A stretch of 64,000 bases of DNA from NCBI RefSeq assembly GCF_002909255.1, contig NZ_PIOB01000004.1, forward strand, positions 434,001-498,000. The letters run 5' to 3'. Shown here piece by piece: positions 1 through 8,557 of this stretch. A program made the position numbers and the translations under genes. Within the stretch, counting starts at the first letter, position 1; every line of letters begins with the position of its first letter. Source of the stretch: Arenibacter hampyeongensis (GTDB taxonomy: Bacteria > Bacteroidota > Bacteroidia > Flavobacteriales > Flavobacteriaceae). The notes beneath the pieces were generated by a model. That model had not been told where the DNA came from and did no database searches. It was given only the letters and a program-made list of their open reading frames with translations.

Positions 1-101
1 CAGGCCGTGAAAAGATTAAAACCAATAAGTAGCCCACCACTTGCAAGTGATGAAGTCCTAATAAATGACCTTCTGTTAAACGTTATTGATGATGTTGACA
101 T
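1..101 (-). CDS. Molybdopterin-binding hydroxylase large subunit, Tat-exported, N-terminal fragment
   Basis: Only the first 33 codons are in the window; the gene runs off the left edge. The peptide starts MSTSSITFNRRSFIRTSSLA and continues into a Gly/Leu-rich hydrophobic stretch. That is a twin-arginine signal (NRRSFI) followed by a short h-region. It lies 90 bp downstream of the 2Fe-2S subunit on the same strand. In isoquinoline 1-oxidoreductase / aldehyde dehydrogenase type enzymes the Tat-exported molybdopterin subunit follows the small subunit, so this is inferred to be the large (IorB-type) subunit carrying both into the periplasm. The catalytic domain is not visible, so the assignment rests on the signal peptide and gene order. 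Confidence 0.7.
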   Translation of the reverse strand, partial: MSTSSITFNRRSFIRTSSLASGGLLIGFNLFTA

Positions 102-191
102 AATTTTAGTTTTTTTATCCCCAATATTTTAAGGATGTATTTTTTTTATGGTAAGCGAATACGGTAGCCTTAATACCAGCATGGGAACGGA

Positions 192-653
192 TTACCCTAA
201 TTTGGTAGCCGCAATTTCAACAGCCCTATGGATTCTTGTATAGGAAGCACATCGGCATATATTACCGTGCATAGCGGTTTTTATTTCGTCAGAAGTGGGA
301 TTTGGATTTTTGTCCAAAAATGCAGAAGCGGTCATTATTTGTCCAGTTTGGCAATATCCGCATTGTGGCACATCTACTTCCTTCCAGGCCATTTGTACCG
401 GATGGCTGCCATCTTCCGAAAGTCCTTCAATTGTAGTGATTTCCTGTACGCCCACTGAGGCTATAGGTAAAGAACAACTTCTTACTGCAGTGCCCCCTAT
501 ATGAACGGTGCATGCACCGCATTGGGCAATTCCGCAGCCATATTTTGTTCCAACCAAATCCAAATGATCACGTAACACCCATAATAAAGGCGTGTCTTCC
601 GCAACATCTACACTTTTGGAAATTCCATTAACTTTGATGTCATATTTTGGCAT
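192..653 (-). CDS. 2Fe-2S small subunit of a xanthine dehydrogenase-family (IorA-type) oxidoreductase
   Basis: The 153-residue protein has the normal length for this family. The N-terminal plant-type ferredoxin domain carries Cys40, Cys45, Cys48 and Cys60. The C-terminal helical 2Fe-2S domain carries Cys98, Cys101, Cys133 and Cys135 (QCGYCQTGQ and GNICRC). Such subunits pass electrons from the molybdopterin centre of the partner subunit to an acceptor. It has no signal peptide of its own, which fits co-export with the Tat-tagged partner encoded immediately downstream. A good -7 element sits about 45 bp upstream. The substrate (N-heterocycle or aldehyde) cannot be told from this subunit. Confidence 0.92.
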   Translation of the reverse strand: MPKYDIKVNGISKSVDVAEDTPLLWVLRDHLDLVGTKYGCGIAQCGACTVHIGGTAVRSCSLPIASVGVQEITTIEGLSEDGSHPVQMAWKEVDVPQCGYCQTGQIMTASAFLDKNPNPTSDEIKTAMHGNICRCASYTRIHRAVEIAATKLG

Positions 654-697
654 AGTCGATGTTTTTAAATTGAATTAAGTTATACCCTACAAGTTAT

Positions 698-727
698 CAA
701 ATTTAGGGCAAGAATGAATTAATTTAA
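698..727 (-). promoter_or_regulatory. Bacteroidota-type promoter for the 2Fe-2S subunit operon
   Basis: On the minus strand a -7 element TAAATTTG (698-705) matches the consensus TAnnTTTG. It is preceded by TTA at exactly 19 bp (725-727), close to the -33 TTG. The predicted start of transcription is near 690, giving a leader of about 35 nt. Confidence 0.45.
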
Positions 728-834
728 CAGTTTGTTAAGGGGATATTTCACACCTATTTTACTGCCTATCACTTATGAATGGAAACTTTAAAGGCCGGTG
801 CATAATGCATCTATTTTTAGTCAATAAAATTAAA

Positions 835-1545
835 TCAAAGAGCGCTCTTGTCCAAATAACAATCCACATTGGGATGCAACCATAAAAAGGAACCTGGCAA
901 TGAGGTGGTAATTTCCTTGCTCAACAACTTCTTTATGACCTTCTTTTTGTCCGGTCCTGTTAAGAGGAGAATAATCCTTTTGGATTTTAAAATATTGGAC
1001 ATCCCCAATGTTAACCCATAGGTTGGCTTGGTCTTCATATTATTGGCCATGGGATGTTTAAGGGAGGACTTGCTCAAATCTGCAATGTGGCAATCCGGGT
1101 ATAATATTTTGGAAGGTTCGTTAAATCCTATATGGCCATTTTTGCCCAAACCTAGAATACAAATGTCTATAGGACCGTGTTCCTGAATTTCGTTTTCCAT
1201 GCGATCACATTCCTTTTTAGCATCGGTAGGGCTGCTGTCGAAAGAAATATAATGGCTTTTAGGGATTTGAAGGGGGTCCAAAAGATTCTTTTGAAGATAA
1301 TACTCAGATGTATTGGGATAATCCCCGTGGGTTCCACCCCATTCATCCAATTTTATGATCTTTATTTCCTTAAAAATGTTCGGGGAGCTTTTATAGGATT
1401 CAACCAATTTTTCATATAGCCTAGTGGGTGAATTCCCAGTGGCGGTGCAAATCAGCTGCTGCGGCTTGTCCCTCAACTGGGACAGTACGGAATCAGTGGC
1501 CATTTGGCTCATGTTTTCATAATCTGCACAATAATGTATATTCAT
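835..1545 (-). CDS. Glucosamine/galactosamine-6-phosphate isomerase family protein (AgaI/NagB-like)
   Basis: This 236-residue cytosolic protein has the NagB/AgaI fold signature. The general base is Asp67 in KLDEWGG, and the active-site histidine is His138 in GLGKNGHIGFNEP. NagB isomerises and deaminates glucosamine-6-P to fructose-6-P; AgaI does the equivalent for galactosamine-6-P. The GLGKNG form of the motif and the C-terminal SFLWLHPNVDC segment resemble AgaI rather than canonical NagB (about 260 residues), so galactosamine-6-phosphate isomerase is the better guess. It stands alone, with a palindromic operator-like site about 100 bp upstream. Substrate preference is inferred. Confidence 0.85.
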   Translation of the reverse strand: MNIHYCADYENMSQMATDSVLSQLRDKPQQLICTATGNSPTRLYEKLVESYKSSPNIFKEIKIIKLDEWGGTHGDYPNTSEYYLQKNLLDPLQIPKSHYISFDSSPTDAKKECDRMENEIQEHGPIDICILGLGKNGHIGFNEPSKILYPDCHIADLSKSSLKHPMANNMKTKPTYGLTLGMSNILKSKRIILLLTGPDKKKVIKKLLSKEITTSLPGSFLWLHPNVDCYLDKSAL

Positions 1546-1640
1546 AGCAAGTCCAAGCTTTATCTTCCGAAGGGTTATGTAAAATACAAAAATTAAATGT
1601 TCGGCACAGTGTAGCAGTAAAGTTTTCAGCCCTTTTATTT

Positions 1641-1652
1641 TAAAGCGCTTTA
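1641..1652. promoter_or_regulatory. Perfect palindrome TAAAGCGCTTTA, possible LacI/GntR-type operator
   Basis: The 12-bp sequence equals its own reverse complement and has the central CG of LacI-family operators. It lies 96 bp upstream of the AgaI-like start. A role in sugar-responsive control is inferred; no LacI-type regulator gene is in the window. Confidence 0.35.
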
Positions 1653-1854
1653 GGTAATATAGTGGCCCAGATGATAAATCCTATTATAATCACCTAATAA
1701 TCAGAGGACATGCCTATTATTTGTTCGACTCCCAATGTTTTGATTAAGGCTTAATTTTTTTATAGCCTTAATGCTATTAAAGGCTGCAGAAAAATTGTGA
1801 ATAAAGTCTTTAACAAATATTAACATACATTTTAAACATTAATATAATTTTAAA

Positions 1855-1862
1855 TAGTTTTG
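1855..1862 (+). promoter_or_regulatory. -7 promoter element of the VWA lipoprotein
   Basis: TAGTTTTG matches TAnnTTTG and lies 29 bp before the ATG at 1892. A TTA at 1832-1834 (spacing 20) could serve as the -33 element. Confidence 0.4.
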
Positions 1863-1891
1863 AGCGTTCTGCTTGTTGAACGTTAAAAATT

Positions 1892-2989
1892 ATGAAAATG
1901 AAATTATATACTAGAATGGCGGCTATATGCTTTGGCATTGCCTTATTTGTGTCATGCGGAAATGCGGATGATGATGTTAAATATGGTTTAAATACTGGAG
2001 GGGATTTAGGTCTTGGAAAGCCAGTGGATGACTGCCTAAATTTAGGTGATGGGGAATTGGTTTTGTCCATACAAGATCAGTTTACCACCTTACCCGGTAA
2101 GGTATCTATATTTTTTAAGGTTTCAGATAAGGATGGAGACCCAGTTCCGGGACTAAAGGCTAGTCAGTTTACAATTTATGAGCAAGGTAGAAATGATGCT
2201 TGTTTTAATACAATATCCACTTCTGAGTCATTTGCCAGGATATCTCCAAATTCACAAATATTCAACAACAATACTATTTTGGTGCTCGATCTAAGTAATA
2301 GTGTTTTGAGCAGTAGTATGGAGGAATTAAAAACGGCCTCCACAAGTTTTGTAAACAATGTGATGCCCGAAGTGGATACGGAATCCTTTAAAATGGCCAT
2401 TTACTGGTTTGATGGGGAGGATAAATTACATGTGTTAAATGAACTTACCCATGTAAAACAGGATTTGGTTACTTCCATTCAAGGAATTAATGCCAATATT
2501 AGTAGTGATCCTTCTACCGATTTATACGGAGCTGTAATTAAAGCTACGGACAAAGCAGAAAAATTATTGGCCGCAAGCACTACCAATGATCGTATTGGTG
2601 CTGCCTCTGTTGTAATTTTTACTGATGGAACCGATCAGGCTTCACGCTATACCCAAACGGCCGCCTTGAAAAAAGTGGACAATGCCAATAAGAATATAGC
2701 CTTCTTCAGTATTGGATTGGGTGCGGAAATTGACACCGATATACTTGGAAAAATAGGGAAGACATTTAGCGTGTTTGCCGGTAATAAAGAACAATTGGAA
2801 ACCACTTTCAACGACATTTCCTTTAGGGTTTCGGAACAGGCAAATAGTTTTTACCTTTTTGAATACTGTAGCCCAAAACGTGATGGTAGTGGTGATAACA
2901 ACTTGGCCATTCAGGTAAAGGAAGGCAACAGGCAAGGAGCCGTTCAAACTAAATTTAACGCAAAAGGATTTACTGGAGGTTGTGAATAA
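1892..2989 (+). CDS. VWA domain-containing lipoprotein
   Basis: The 365-residue protein has a lipoprotein signal ending LFVSC, with Cys22 as the lipidated residue. A short β-rich segment (about 55-110) precedes a von Willebrand factor A domain (about 127-310). The complete MIDAS core is Asp133-x-Ser135-x-Ser137, followed by the strand IFTDGT. VWA domains bind ligands or partner proteins through a divalent metal, here presumably at the outer membrane. The C-terminus (about 320-365) holds two Cys (YCSP and GGCE), possibly disulfide-linked. The gene is monocistronic, with its own promoter and a strong terminator at 3021-3052. The ligand is unknown. Confidence 0.85.
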   Translation: MKMKLYTRMAAICFGIALFVSCGNADDDVKYGLNTGGDLGLGKPVDDCLNLGDGELVLSIQDQFTTLPGKVSIFFKVSDKDGDPVPGLKASQFTIYEQGRNDACFNTISTSESFARISPNSQIFNNNTILVLDLSNSVLSSSMEELKTASTSFVNNVMPEVDTESFKMAIYWFDGEDKLHVLNELTHVKQDLVTSIQGINANISSDPSTDLYGAVIKATDKAEKLLAASTTNDRIGAASVVIFTDGTDQASRYTQTAALKKVDNANKNIAFFSIGLGAEIDTDILGKIGKTFSVFAGNKEQLETTFNDISFRVSEQANSFYLFEYCSPKRDGSGDNNLAIQVKEGNRQGAVQTKFNAKGFTGGCE

Positions 2990-3020
2990 CGGTCATTAAG
3001 TTTCTTTTAATCAAAAGGTT

Positions 3021-3052
3021 AGGGCATCAAATTAGTTTGATGCCCTTTTTTT
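3021..3052 (+). terminator. Intrinsic terminator of the VWA lipoprotein gene
   Basis: An 11-bp perfect stem (AGGGCATCAAA / TTTGATGCCCT) with loop TTAG is followed by a run of seven T. It lies 31 bp after the stop codon. Confidence 0.9.
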
Positions 3053-3144
3053 ATGCAGATTTCTTTAAGCCATAACGTCTTTTTCTGCTATATGTCCGTA
3101 TAACCTTACAGAAAACTATTTGTAAATTTTTTAATCTAAAAGAA

Positions 3145-3972
3145 ATGAAAAAAGTAACGTTAGTTAGTTTGTTGGGAATGGCAGTTTTGGCTTCCTGTGT
3201 GTCTAAGAAAAAGTATGTTGCCCTAGAAGGCGATTTGTCCAACACTAAGAGCATGTTGACAAAAACGCAGGTAGAGAAAGAAGAATTGGAAACCAAAGTC
3301 TCCAAAATTGAAGCAAGGGTTGCAGAATACAACGAAAAAATAAACTCTTTGCAAGAAATAAATGATTCTCAATTTAGTTCTGTTGCCGATGTTGCCGTAA
3401 TGAGCAACAACACAAAACAAAAAATGAGAGCTACTTTGGCAAAAATCGATCCTAGTGAATTGGCCAAAGCAAAAACTATGGAAGACTCCATGAACCTTGC
3501 TATTTCCTATAACTTAAAGAAATCCATTTCCGATGAAGATGATGATGTAATTGTGGACATCAACAAAACAGTGGTCATGATCAATATTTCAGATAAATTA
3601 TTGTTCAACTCTGGGAGTTATAAAGTAAGTAGCAAAGCCAATAATATCTTGGCAAAATTGGCAGAAGTGATCAACTCCGAGCCCAGCATGGAGGTAATGG
3701 TTGAAGGACACACCGATTCCAAGACTATTAACACGGCAATGTTTCAGGATAACTGGGATCTAAGTGTTAAGAGGGCAACTTCCATTGTAAGGATTTTGCA
3801 GGATAAGTACAACGTTGACCCTGCTAATTTAATCGCAGCTGGCAGAAGTAGCTATTTGCCTTTAGTTGAGAATGACAGTAAGGATAATATGGCCAAAAAC
3901 AGACGTACCAGAATAGTTATTATCCCAAACTTGGATAAGTTTTTTGCCCTTTTGGACGCTGAATCCTTGTAA
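3145..3972 (+). CDS. OmpA-family peptidoglycan-associated lipoprotein
   Basis: This 275-residue lipoprotein ends its signal with VLASC (Cys18). Residues about 25-75 form a charged coiled coil, and the C-terminal half (about 145-265) is an OmpA_C / MotB-like domain. The typical elements are present: LLFNSGSYKVS near its start, VEGHTDS, the aspartate-containing loop, and NRRTRIVI at the end. These domains bind diaminopimelate-containing peptidoglycan and tether the outer membrane. The gene is monocistronic and convergent with the phosphatase gene downstream, sharing the terminator at 4002-4034. It resembles Pal in layout but carries a longer linker. Confidence 0.9.
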   Translation: MKKVTLVSLLGMAVLASCVSKKKYVALEGDLSNTKSMLTKTQVEKEELETKVSKIEARVAEYNEKINSLQEINDSQFSSVADVAVMSNNTKQKMRATLAKIDPSELAKAKTMEDSMNLAISYNLKKSISDEDDDVIVDINKTVVMINISDKLLFNSGSYKVSSKANNILAKLAEVINSEPSMEVMVEGHTDSKTINTAMFQDNWDLSVKRATSIVRILQDKYNVDPANLIAAGRSSYLPLVENDSKDNMAKNRRTRIVIIPNLDKFFALLDAESL

Positions 3973-4001
3973 GACAAAAAAAATTAATGTTTTAGCATAA
4001 G

Positions 4002-4034
4002 AAACCCCCGATGCCTGGCATCGGGGGTTTTTTT
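4002..4034 (+). terminator. Strong terminator between convergent genes
   Basis: The stem AAACCCCCGATGC / GCATCGGGGGTTT has a three-base loop and a T-run on the plus side. An A-run on the other side makes it potentially bidirectional, serving the OmpA-like gene and the convergent phosphatase gene. Confidence 0.9.
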
Positions 4035-4073
4035 ATAGCTGTTTTTCCAAGGAGTTCCGTTTGTAGGAAACTA

Positions 4074-5888
4074 TTATTTCTTTGATTTATTTACTTTCAG
4101 CACCTTGAGAATCTTGTGAAAAACTTCGCTGTTTTCATAGACCCCTTGGAATTCCTGTGAATGTGGTCCGTAGGCAAAAATTGGAACCATGGTTGCAGTA
4201 TGGTCATCGGTGGTAAAATCGCCCTCGATCATTTTCTTTTCCATATTTCCCTGGGGCATTGTAAATCCTGATGTTTCGTGATCTGCCGTTATAATCACCA
4301 AGGTGTTTCCGGATTTATCCGCAAATTTAATGGCTTCGGTTATGGCAACATCAAAATCTATTCCTTCCGTCACAATGCCAGCAACATCATTCTTATGCCC
4401 ATATGAATCTATTTGGGCAGCTTCCACCATTAAAAAAAAGGGCTTGTTCTTGGCACTTAGGAATTGAAGTCCATTTTTAGTGGCTTCTGCCAATATATTT
4501 CCGCGACCGTCCAAAAAGCTGGGAACGTCGTTTTTCGCGATAAACATTCCTATTTTATCTTTTTTACTGCTTCCAATTTCTTGCACACTCTTTAAAATTG
4601 AAAACCCCTGTCCCTCTAATTCACCGCTGTTAAAACTGGATTCCCCTCCCCCAATAAAAAGGGATAGCTTACTCTTCAATAGATCTTTAGCTATATCTAC
4701 AGTGTCATCCCGATCTTTTTGGTGGGCATAAAATGAACTTGGGGTAGCACCTACTATTTTATCGGTAGTGATACAACCACTTATAAATTGATGTTGATTC
4801 AATAATTCAGTTATATTCATCAAGGGTCGACCATTAGGGGCCATGCCAATTGACCTATTGTAGGTTTTTGTACCAGTGGCCAGGGCGGTTCCGGCTGCGG
4901 CGGAATCCGTGGTAAAATCGTCTGATGATTGCGTTTTAATAAAGCCTATACTTTTTAGTTGGGTCAGGGTAAGGCTTCCCCCATTGGCCAAAACGGATGA
5001 GGAAATTTGGGTTAGTCCATTGCCATCCCCAATAAGCAATATGACATTTTTGATGTTCTTTTCTGTTTGATCGGACTTGTATGTTGGTATATAGATATCA
5101 GATTTGGCATTGTTGTAATATACCCGGTTCCCTAAAGTTTGTAAATAAACCGATGATTTGTCAGGCATATCGGTATTAATATAATCCACACCTAAATCAT
5201 GGAAAGCTTTCCATGCCGTTTTGGAGTCGGGAGTGGCCCAAAAACGGAAAGGCTTTTGAAAACTATGTGCCTTATCTATGGTTGCCTTAACTTTTTGAAG
5301 GTCTTCTGCCGTTAATCTGCCCTTCCCGTTCCATCTAGAATATTTATAAAACGGCAGGCTTACCAATGCTACCTTTTTCCATGTATCACCCTTGGGAATA
5401 TTTTCCAAACTTTGATAATCGAACATTATAAATGGCGGATAATTATTATACTCTTCAGGCTTTGGCCTATTCCCGGATATTACCATCCTAATATTGGGGT
5501 TATTGATAATACTGGGATACTTTTCCAAAACGGAGACAATCTTATTTAAGCTTGTATAGGTTTCTGATTTTATGTCTATCAACAGCTGTAAATCCTGTAT
5601 TTTCCCCAAATGCAATTCCAATACTTTTTCCATAGGTTTCAAGTAAAGGCTTTCAATGGTGTGGTTATTAATGATATCCTTTTCATCATGGGTGGCAAAC
5701 AAGGTATCATTTTTAAGGAAAACATCTACTTCTATGGAGTTGGCCCCATGGGCATAGGCATCCCAGAACGGCATATTCTGCAAATAGTCGTTGTGGGAAT
5801 GTATTTTAAACTGATGTGTTTCCTGGCCTATTATTAAATGAATGGATAGTAAAAAAAGAAATAAAAAAAAGCGATTTTGCCTAGACAT
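4074..5888 (-). CDS. Secreted fusion of a GDPD-like phosphodiesterase and an alkaline phosphatase
   Basis: The 604-residue protein starts with a signal peptide (about 1-21, ending IIGQ). Residues about 27-250 are a PI-PLC/glycerophosphodiester phosphodiesterase-like barrel: His32 in HSHNDY, Glu53 and Asp55 in SIEVDV, and His67-Asp68 in THDE. Residues about 280-600 are an alkaline phosphatase domain: Asp288 in IGDGNG, nucleophile Ser329 in TDSAAAG, DSYGHKND and TADHETSG. A plausible role is to split a glycerophosphodiester or inositol phospholipid and then release phosphate from the product, in the periplasm or outside. Both active sites look intact. No Pho-box was identified and the phosphate-scavenging role is inferred. 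Confidence 0.88.
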   Translation of the reverse strand: MSRQNRFFLFLFLLSIHLIIGQETHQFKIHSHNDYLQNMPFWDAYAHGANSIEVDVFLKNDTLFATHDEKDIINNHTIESLYLKPMEKVLELHLGKIQDLQLLIDIKSETYTSLNKIVSVLEKYPSIINNPNIRMVISGNRPKPEEYNNYPPFIMFDYQSLENIPKGDTWKKVALVSLPFYKYSRWNGKGRLTAEDLQKVKATIDKAHSFQKPFRFWATPDSKTAWKAFHDLGVDYINTDMPDKSSVYLQTLGNRVYYNNAKSDIYIPTYKSDQTEKNIKNVILLIGDGNGLTQISSSVLANGGSLTLTQLKSIGFIKTQSSDDFTTDSAAAGTALATGTKTYNRSIGMAPNGRPLMNITELLNQHQFISGCITTDKIVGATPSSFYAHQKDRDDTVDIAKDLLKSKLSLFIGGGESSFNSGELEGQGFSILKSVQEIGSSKKDKIGMFIAKNDVPSFLDGRGNILAEATKNGLQFLSAKNKPFFLMVEAAQIDSYGHKNDVAGIVTEGIDFDVAITEAIKFADKSGNTLVIITADHETSGFTMPQGNMEKKMIEGDFTTDDHTATMVPIFAYGPHSQEFQGVYENSEVFHKILKVLKVNKSKK

Positions 5889-6212
5889 GGATATTGAAAT
5901 TTATGACTATTGATATTAGATTTAGTCCTTACCAAAATATTTTGGCAGATGTAATTCCCGAAGAAATAACATAGACCGGTACAATTTAAACAAAACTAAT
6001 TATTTGTTGTGTTTTATTTTTTGATGGGACTTAAGTTAGCCTAATGATAAACTCTTCGCAACACTTACCGTCATGGCTTCTAGGGAGTATGTCAATATCC
6101 CAAAAGTAGGGTTTTTGGCCTGATAGTTGTTTTATTAATAGCAACCCCATTAAACCTATGTTCATAATGCGTACTAAAAACTAAATTTTGTATCATTCTA
6201 AAATAAAGTATC
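5889..6212. other. Intergenic region upstream of the GDPD-phosphatase gene
   Basis: These 324 bp hold no convincing gene. A minus-strand TAGTTTTG element at 5991-5998 matches the -7 consensus and could drive the phosphatase gene, but it lacks a -33 partner. Confidence 0.4.
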
Positions 6213-6380
6213 ATGGTTGTAATCAACGACATTTTTCGGTATAGCGCTATCAGTGAGCTATCCTATTGGTTTAAGGGCCTTGCCCTAACTATATTTACCT
6301 GTATCGTAGGCATTCTTTTTATAATGCTGTACTGGATATTTAAATATGGAGATAGTATGCGTATTTCTTTTGGGTATTAG
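6213..6380 (+). CDS. Possible small membrane protein, 55 residues
   Basis: An ATG-started ORF encodes 55 residues with one clear hydrophobic segment (about residues 23-43). Flanks are charged or polar: WFKG before it and FKYGDSMR after it. It ends 2 bp before the convergent M14 peptidase gene. No family is recognised. It is supported only by the transmembrane pattern and by filling an otherwise empty gap, so it may be spurious. Confidence 0.4.
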   Translation: MVVINDIFRYSAISELSYWFKGLALTIFTCIVGILFIMLYWIFKYGDSMRISFGY

Positions 6381-6382
6381 AA

Positions 6383-7852
6383 TTATCTTAAAATCAAAGC
6401 ATTTTTAAAATTACCTTGCCCGGATTTTAGATCAATAAGGAATCCATTGATAACCGCATAACGGGGTTTGCCCTGTTGCTCCAGCAAAAAGTTGGGAATA
6501 ATACCTACCCTCATATTAAACTCCCGGACCTTGTAGTTCTTTCCTATGACATTGATGGGTAGTTCTATAAAACTCTTGTCTTTTGGGATATTCTCTACCC
6601 TAACATAAGTGAATCCTGAACGCAATAGATCCATTACCTTTAATTGCTCAACCTCTTTTAAAGATGCTAAGGTTTTTGGATATACCTTTCCGCCGGTCAT
6701 TGTGAATCCTTTTCCTTCCAAGGTTTCATATCCATAATAGGTGGAAAGATCGCCCTGGTCCACAACCCTACTACTGTTGTAATAATTTTGGTGCACTGCG
6801 TCATCCACTTCCAACTGGTGAATACCAACATCCAAAGTATAATTTTTGCCCAATAAATTATAAGTAAGGTTGTTGAGTTTTAGATCGAATAGTTTACGGT
6901 CATTTTCAGGAATTTTATCATAGTCGGTAATCGGTATACTCTTATAGTTGCCTTCTGCAATGCTATAAATGGCCGAAAGTATGGAAACATAATTCAGTTT
7001 TCTAATTTCCTGTTTTTCAGCATCCCCTTTGTATCCCCCGGATTCTATTAAAATAGCGCTTGTGCCCCACTTTTGAATATTGTCTCCAAAGGCTCTTGGT
7101 TCAAAATCGTCATTGTACCGCCCAACTTGGCCTGGCGCATATTTTTGAATTATTTTATTCATATAAACGATTACCTTCATGGCGTTTGCACGTACATCAT
7201 TGATGTCTTTTTCATAATTGAAGGCAGGTGCCAGATAAGAAATGGTAGCGGGCTTATCCGTCCTTTCAGCGTTGTAATAAGTGCTCTGGTCGTGAAGATT
7301 AAAACCGAAATCCGCATCCAAACTGTCCCTTACCCTTTTTAAGGTCCTTCCCTCAGGAGATTGCAATGATAATGCATCCCTATTGATGTCTATACCCAAG
7401 GTATTTCTCCTTTGATAGATTTCAGCGCCATCCGGATTGAGCATCGGTAAAAAATGCAACTTTAGATTTTTTAGGATATTCTCTTTTTCGCTCTTAAAAT
7501 CATTACTGCTTAAAAAATTTATAATATCAAATATAGCCTGAGTGGCGGTTGGTTCATCGCCATGCATTTGTGACCATAGAAAAACATCGGTCGGACCAGT
7601 TCCAATACTTATCAAGGAAAGGTTTCTCCTCTCAATGGATTTGCCCACAACCGCTACCTTGAATTTGGGATTAATGGACACTTTATTTATTAATGGTTGT
7701 AAATCCACATGTTTTATCCTTCTTTTATTCAATGAGGGCTCCTTGTATTTCCCATAGGTAGTGTACAAACTGGATGTAAAATCCTTTTCCTGCCCGAAGC
7801 TTGAAAATGCTATTAAGAAACAAAGGATTAGGGTATATTTATTATTGACCAT
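6383..7852 (-). CDS. Secreted M14-family zinc carboxypeptidase
   Basis: The 489-residue protein has a signal peptide (about 1-20, ending SSFGQ) and an M14 carboxypeptidase domain in its first 300 residues. Zinc ligands are His97 and Glu100 (MHGDEPT) and His187 (NLHDQS); the catalytic Glu is Glu270 (ILIESGG). The NPDGAE and DINRD motifs are also present. The C-terminal ~180 residues have no domain I recognise. M14 enzymes remove C-terminal residues from peptides or act on cell-wall peptides. It is the last gene of a run with an amidase and a 3D-domain protein (4 bp gap), which favours a peptidoglycan or peptide-scavenging role. Confidence 0.88.
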   Translation of the reverse strand: MVNNKYTLILCFLIAFSSFGQEKDFTSSLYTTYGKYKEPSLNKRRIKHVDLQPLINKVSINPKFKVAVVGKSIERRNLSLISIGTGPTDVFLWSQMHGDEPTATQAIFDIINFLSSNDFKSEKENILKNLKLHFLPMLNPDGAEIYQRRNTLGIDINRDALSLQSPEGRTLKRVRDSLDADFGFNLHDQSTYYNAERTDKPATISYLAPAFNYEKDINDVRANAMKVIVYMNKIIQKYAPGQVGRYNDDFEPRAFGDNIQKWGTSAILIESGGYKGDAEKQEIRKLNYVSILSAIYSIAEGNYKSIPITDYDKIPENDRKLFDLKLNNLTYNLLGKNYTLDVGIHQLEVDDAVHQNYYNSSRVVDQGDLSTYYGYETLEGKGFTMTGGKVYPKTLASLKEVEQLKVMDLLRSGFTYVRVENIPKDKSFIELPINVIGKNYKVREFNMRVGIIPNFLLEQQGKPRYAVINGFLIDLKSGQGNFKNALILR

Positions 7853-7856
7853 ATTA

Positions 7857-8516
7857 TTATTTTGCTACTGGCGTTGGTTTAAAATTAAATTTTTTGGAGG
7901 CTCTTTTTACTCTTTTTAGAAATTTTTTACCTGGATCCGTTTTTACGGTCCTATATCCCTGATCCTTTTCCAACCATAGGTCGTGATCTTCAAAAAAAGT
8001 ATATTCATAGTGGCCTATGAGATAATCGATATCGTATTTTGATTTTAAATATTTCACCAACCATTTATTGGACCTTAATTGTGCCCGGGTAAGTTTTGTA
8101 TCCCCTGTTCCACCAACGTTTTCAATGCCAATGGCACAATGATTTAGACCTATTACGTGTCTGGCCATAACGGTTTCCGGCATTAACCTATATATTGTCC
8201 CATCTTGATCAACTAGAAATTGTGAGGATACATTTAACCCACTGGCAGAACTTATCTCTGGCCGCCATTCTGGTAAATGAGGTAGCTCAAATGCCTGATA
8301 CGATTTTTCCATGGTTGGGATTACCGTCCAATGCAATACAATCATTTTTGGTTCTATGGTAGGTTCAACTTGAATTAGACCATAATGTTCGGATAAATAT
8401 TCCAGGGTGAGATTTTTGCGTTCCTGATCAAAAATGATGGGTTTGTCTATAATTTCCCTGTTTACCGAACAGGAAAAGGCAAGAAATAGGGAACATAAAA
8501 GAATGCTGATCTTCAT
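7857..8516 (-). CDS. N-acetylmuramoyl-L-alanine amidase, lipoprotein (Amidase_2)
   Basis: The frame is open to 8561, but the ATG at 8516 gives a proper lipoprotein signal (MKISILLCSLFLAFSC), so I place the start there. The domain has the Amidase_2/PGRP pattern: zinc His in VLHWT, SSQFLVDQDGTIY, the second conserved region ARHVIGLNHCAIGIE, LIGHYEY, and the acidic ligand in KTDPGK. These enzymes cleave the bond between MurNAc and the stem peptide. It lies downstream of the 3D-domain gene and 4 bp upstream of the M14 peptidase, suggesting one transcript for cell-wall turnover at the outer membrane. Confidence 0.88.
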   Translation of the reverse strand: MKISILLCSLFLAFSCSVNREIIDKPIIFDQERKNLTLEYLSEHYGLIQVEPTIEPKMIVLHWTVIPTMEKSYQAFELPHLPEWRPEISSASGLNVSSQFLVDQDGTIYRLMPETVMARHVIGLNHCAIGIENVGGTGDTKLTRAQLRSNKWLVKYLKSKYDIDYLIGHYEYTFFEDHDLWLEKDQGYRTVKTDPGKKFLKRVKRASKKFNFKPTPVAK

Positions 8517-8557
8517 TATTTTTTTCGAATGGAAACTGAAGGAATAAAGATACAAGA

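Larger units (their letters stand above)
1546..1891. other. Intergenic region between divergent genes, with operator-like palindrome
   Basis: These 346 bp separate the AgaI-like gene (minus) from the VWA lipoprotein (plus). They hold a 12-bp perfect palindrome at 1641-1652 and a TAGTTTTG -7 element at 1855-1862 facing the VWA gene. No ORF or RNA gene was recognised in the rest. Confidence 0.5.

Noticed and set aside
5991-5998. TAGTTTTG on the minus strand as the promoter of the GDPD-phosphatase gene
   Set aside because: A lone 6-base match is expected by chance in AT-rich DNA and no -33 element lies at the right distance.
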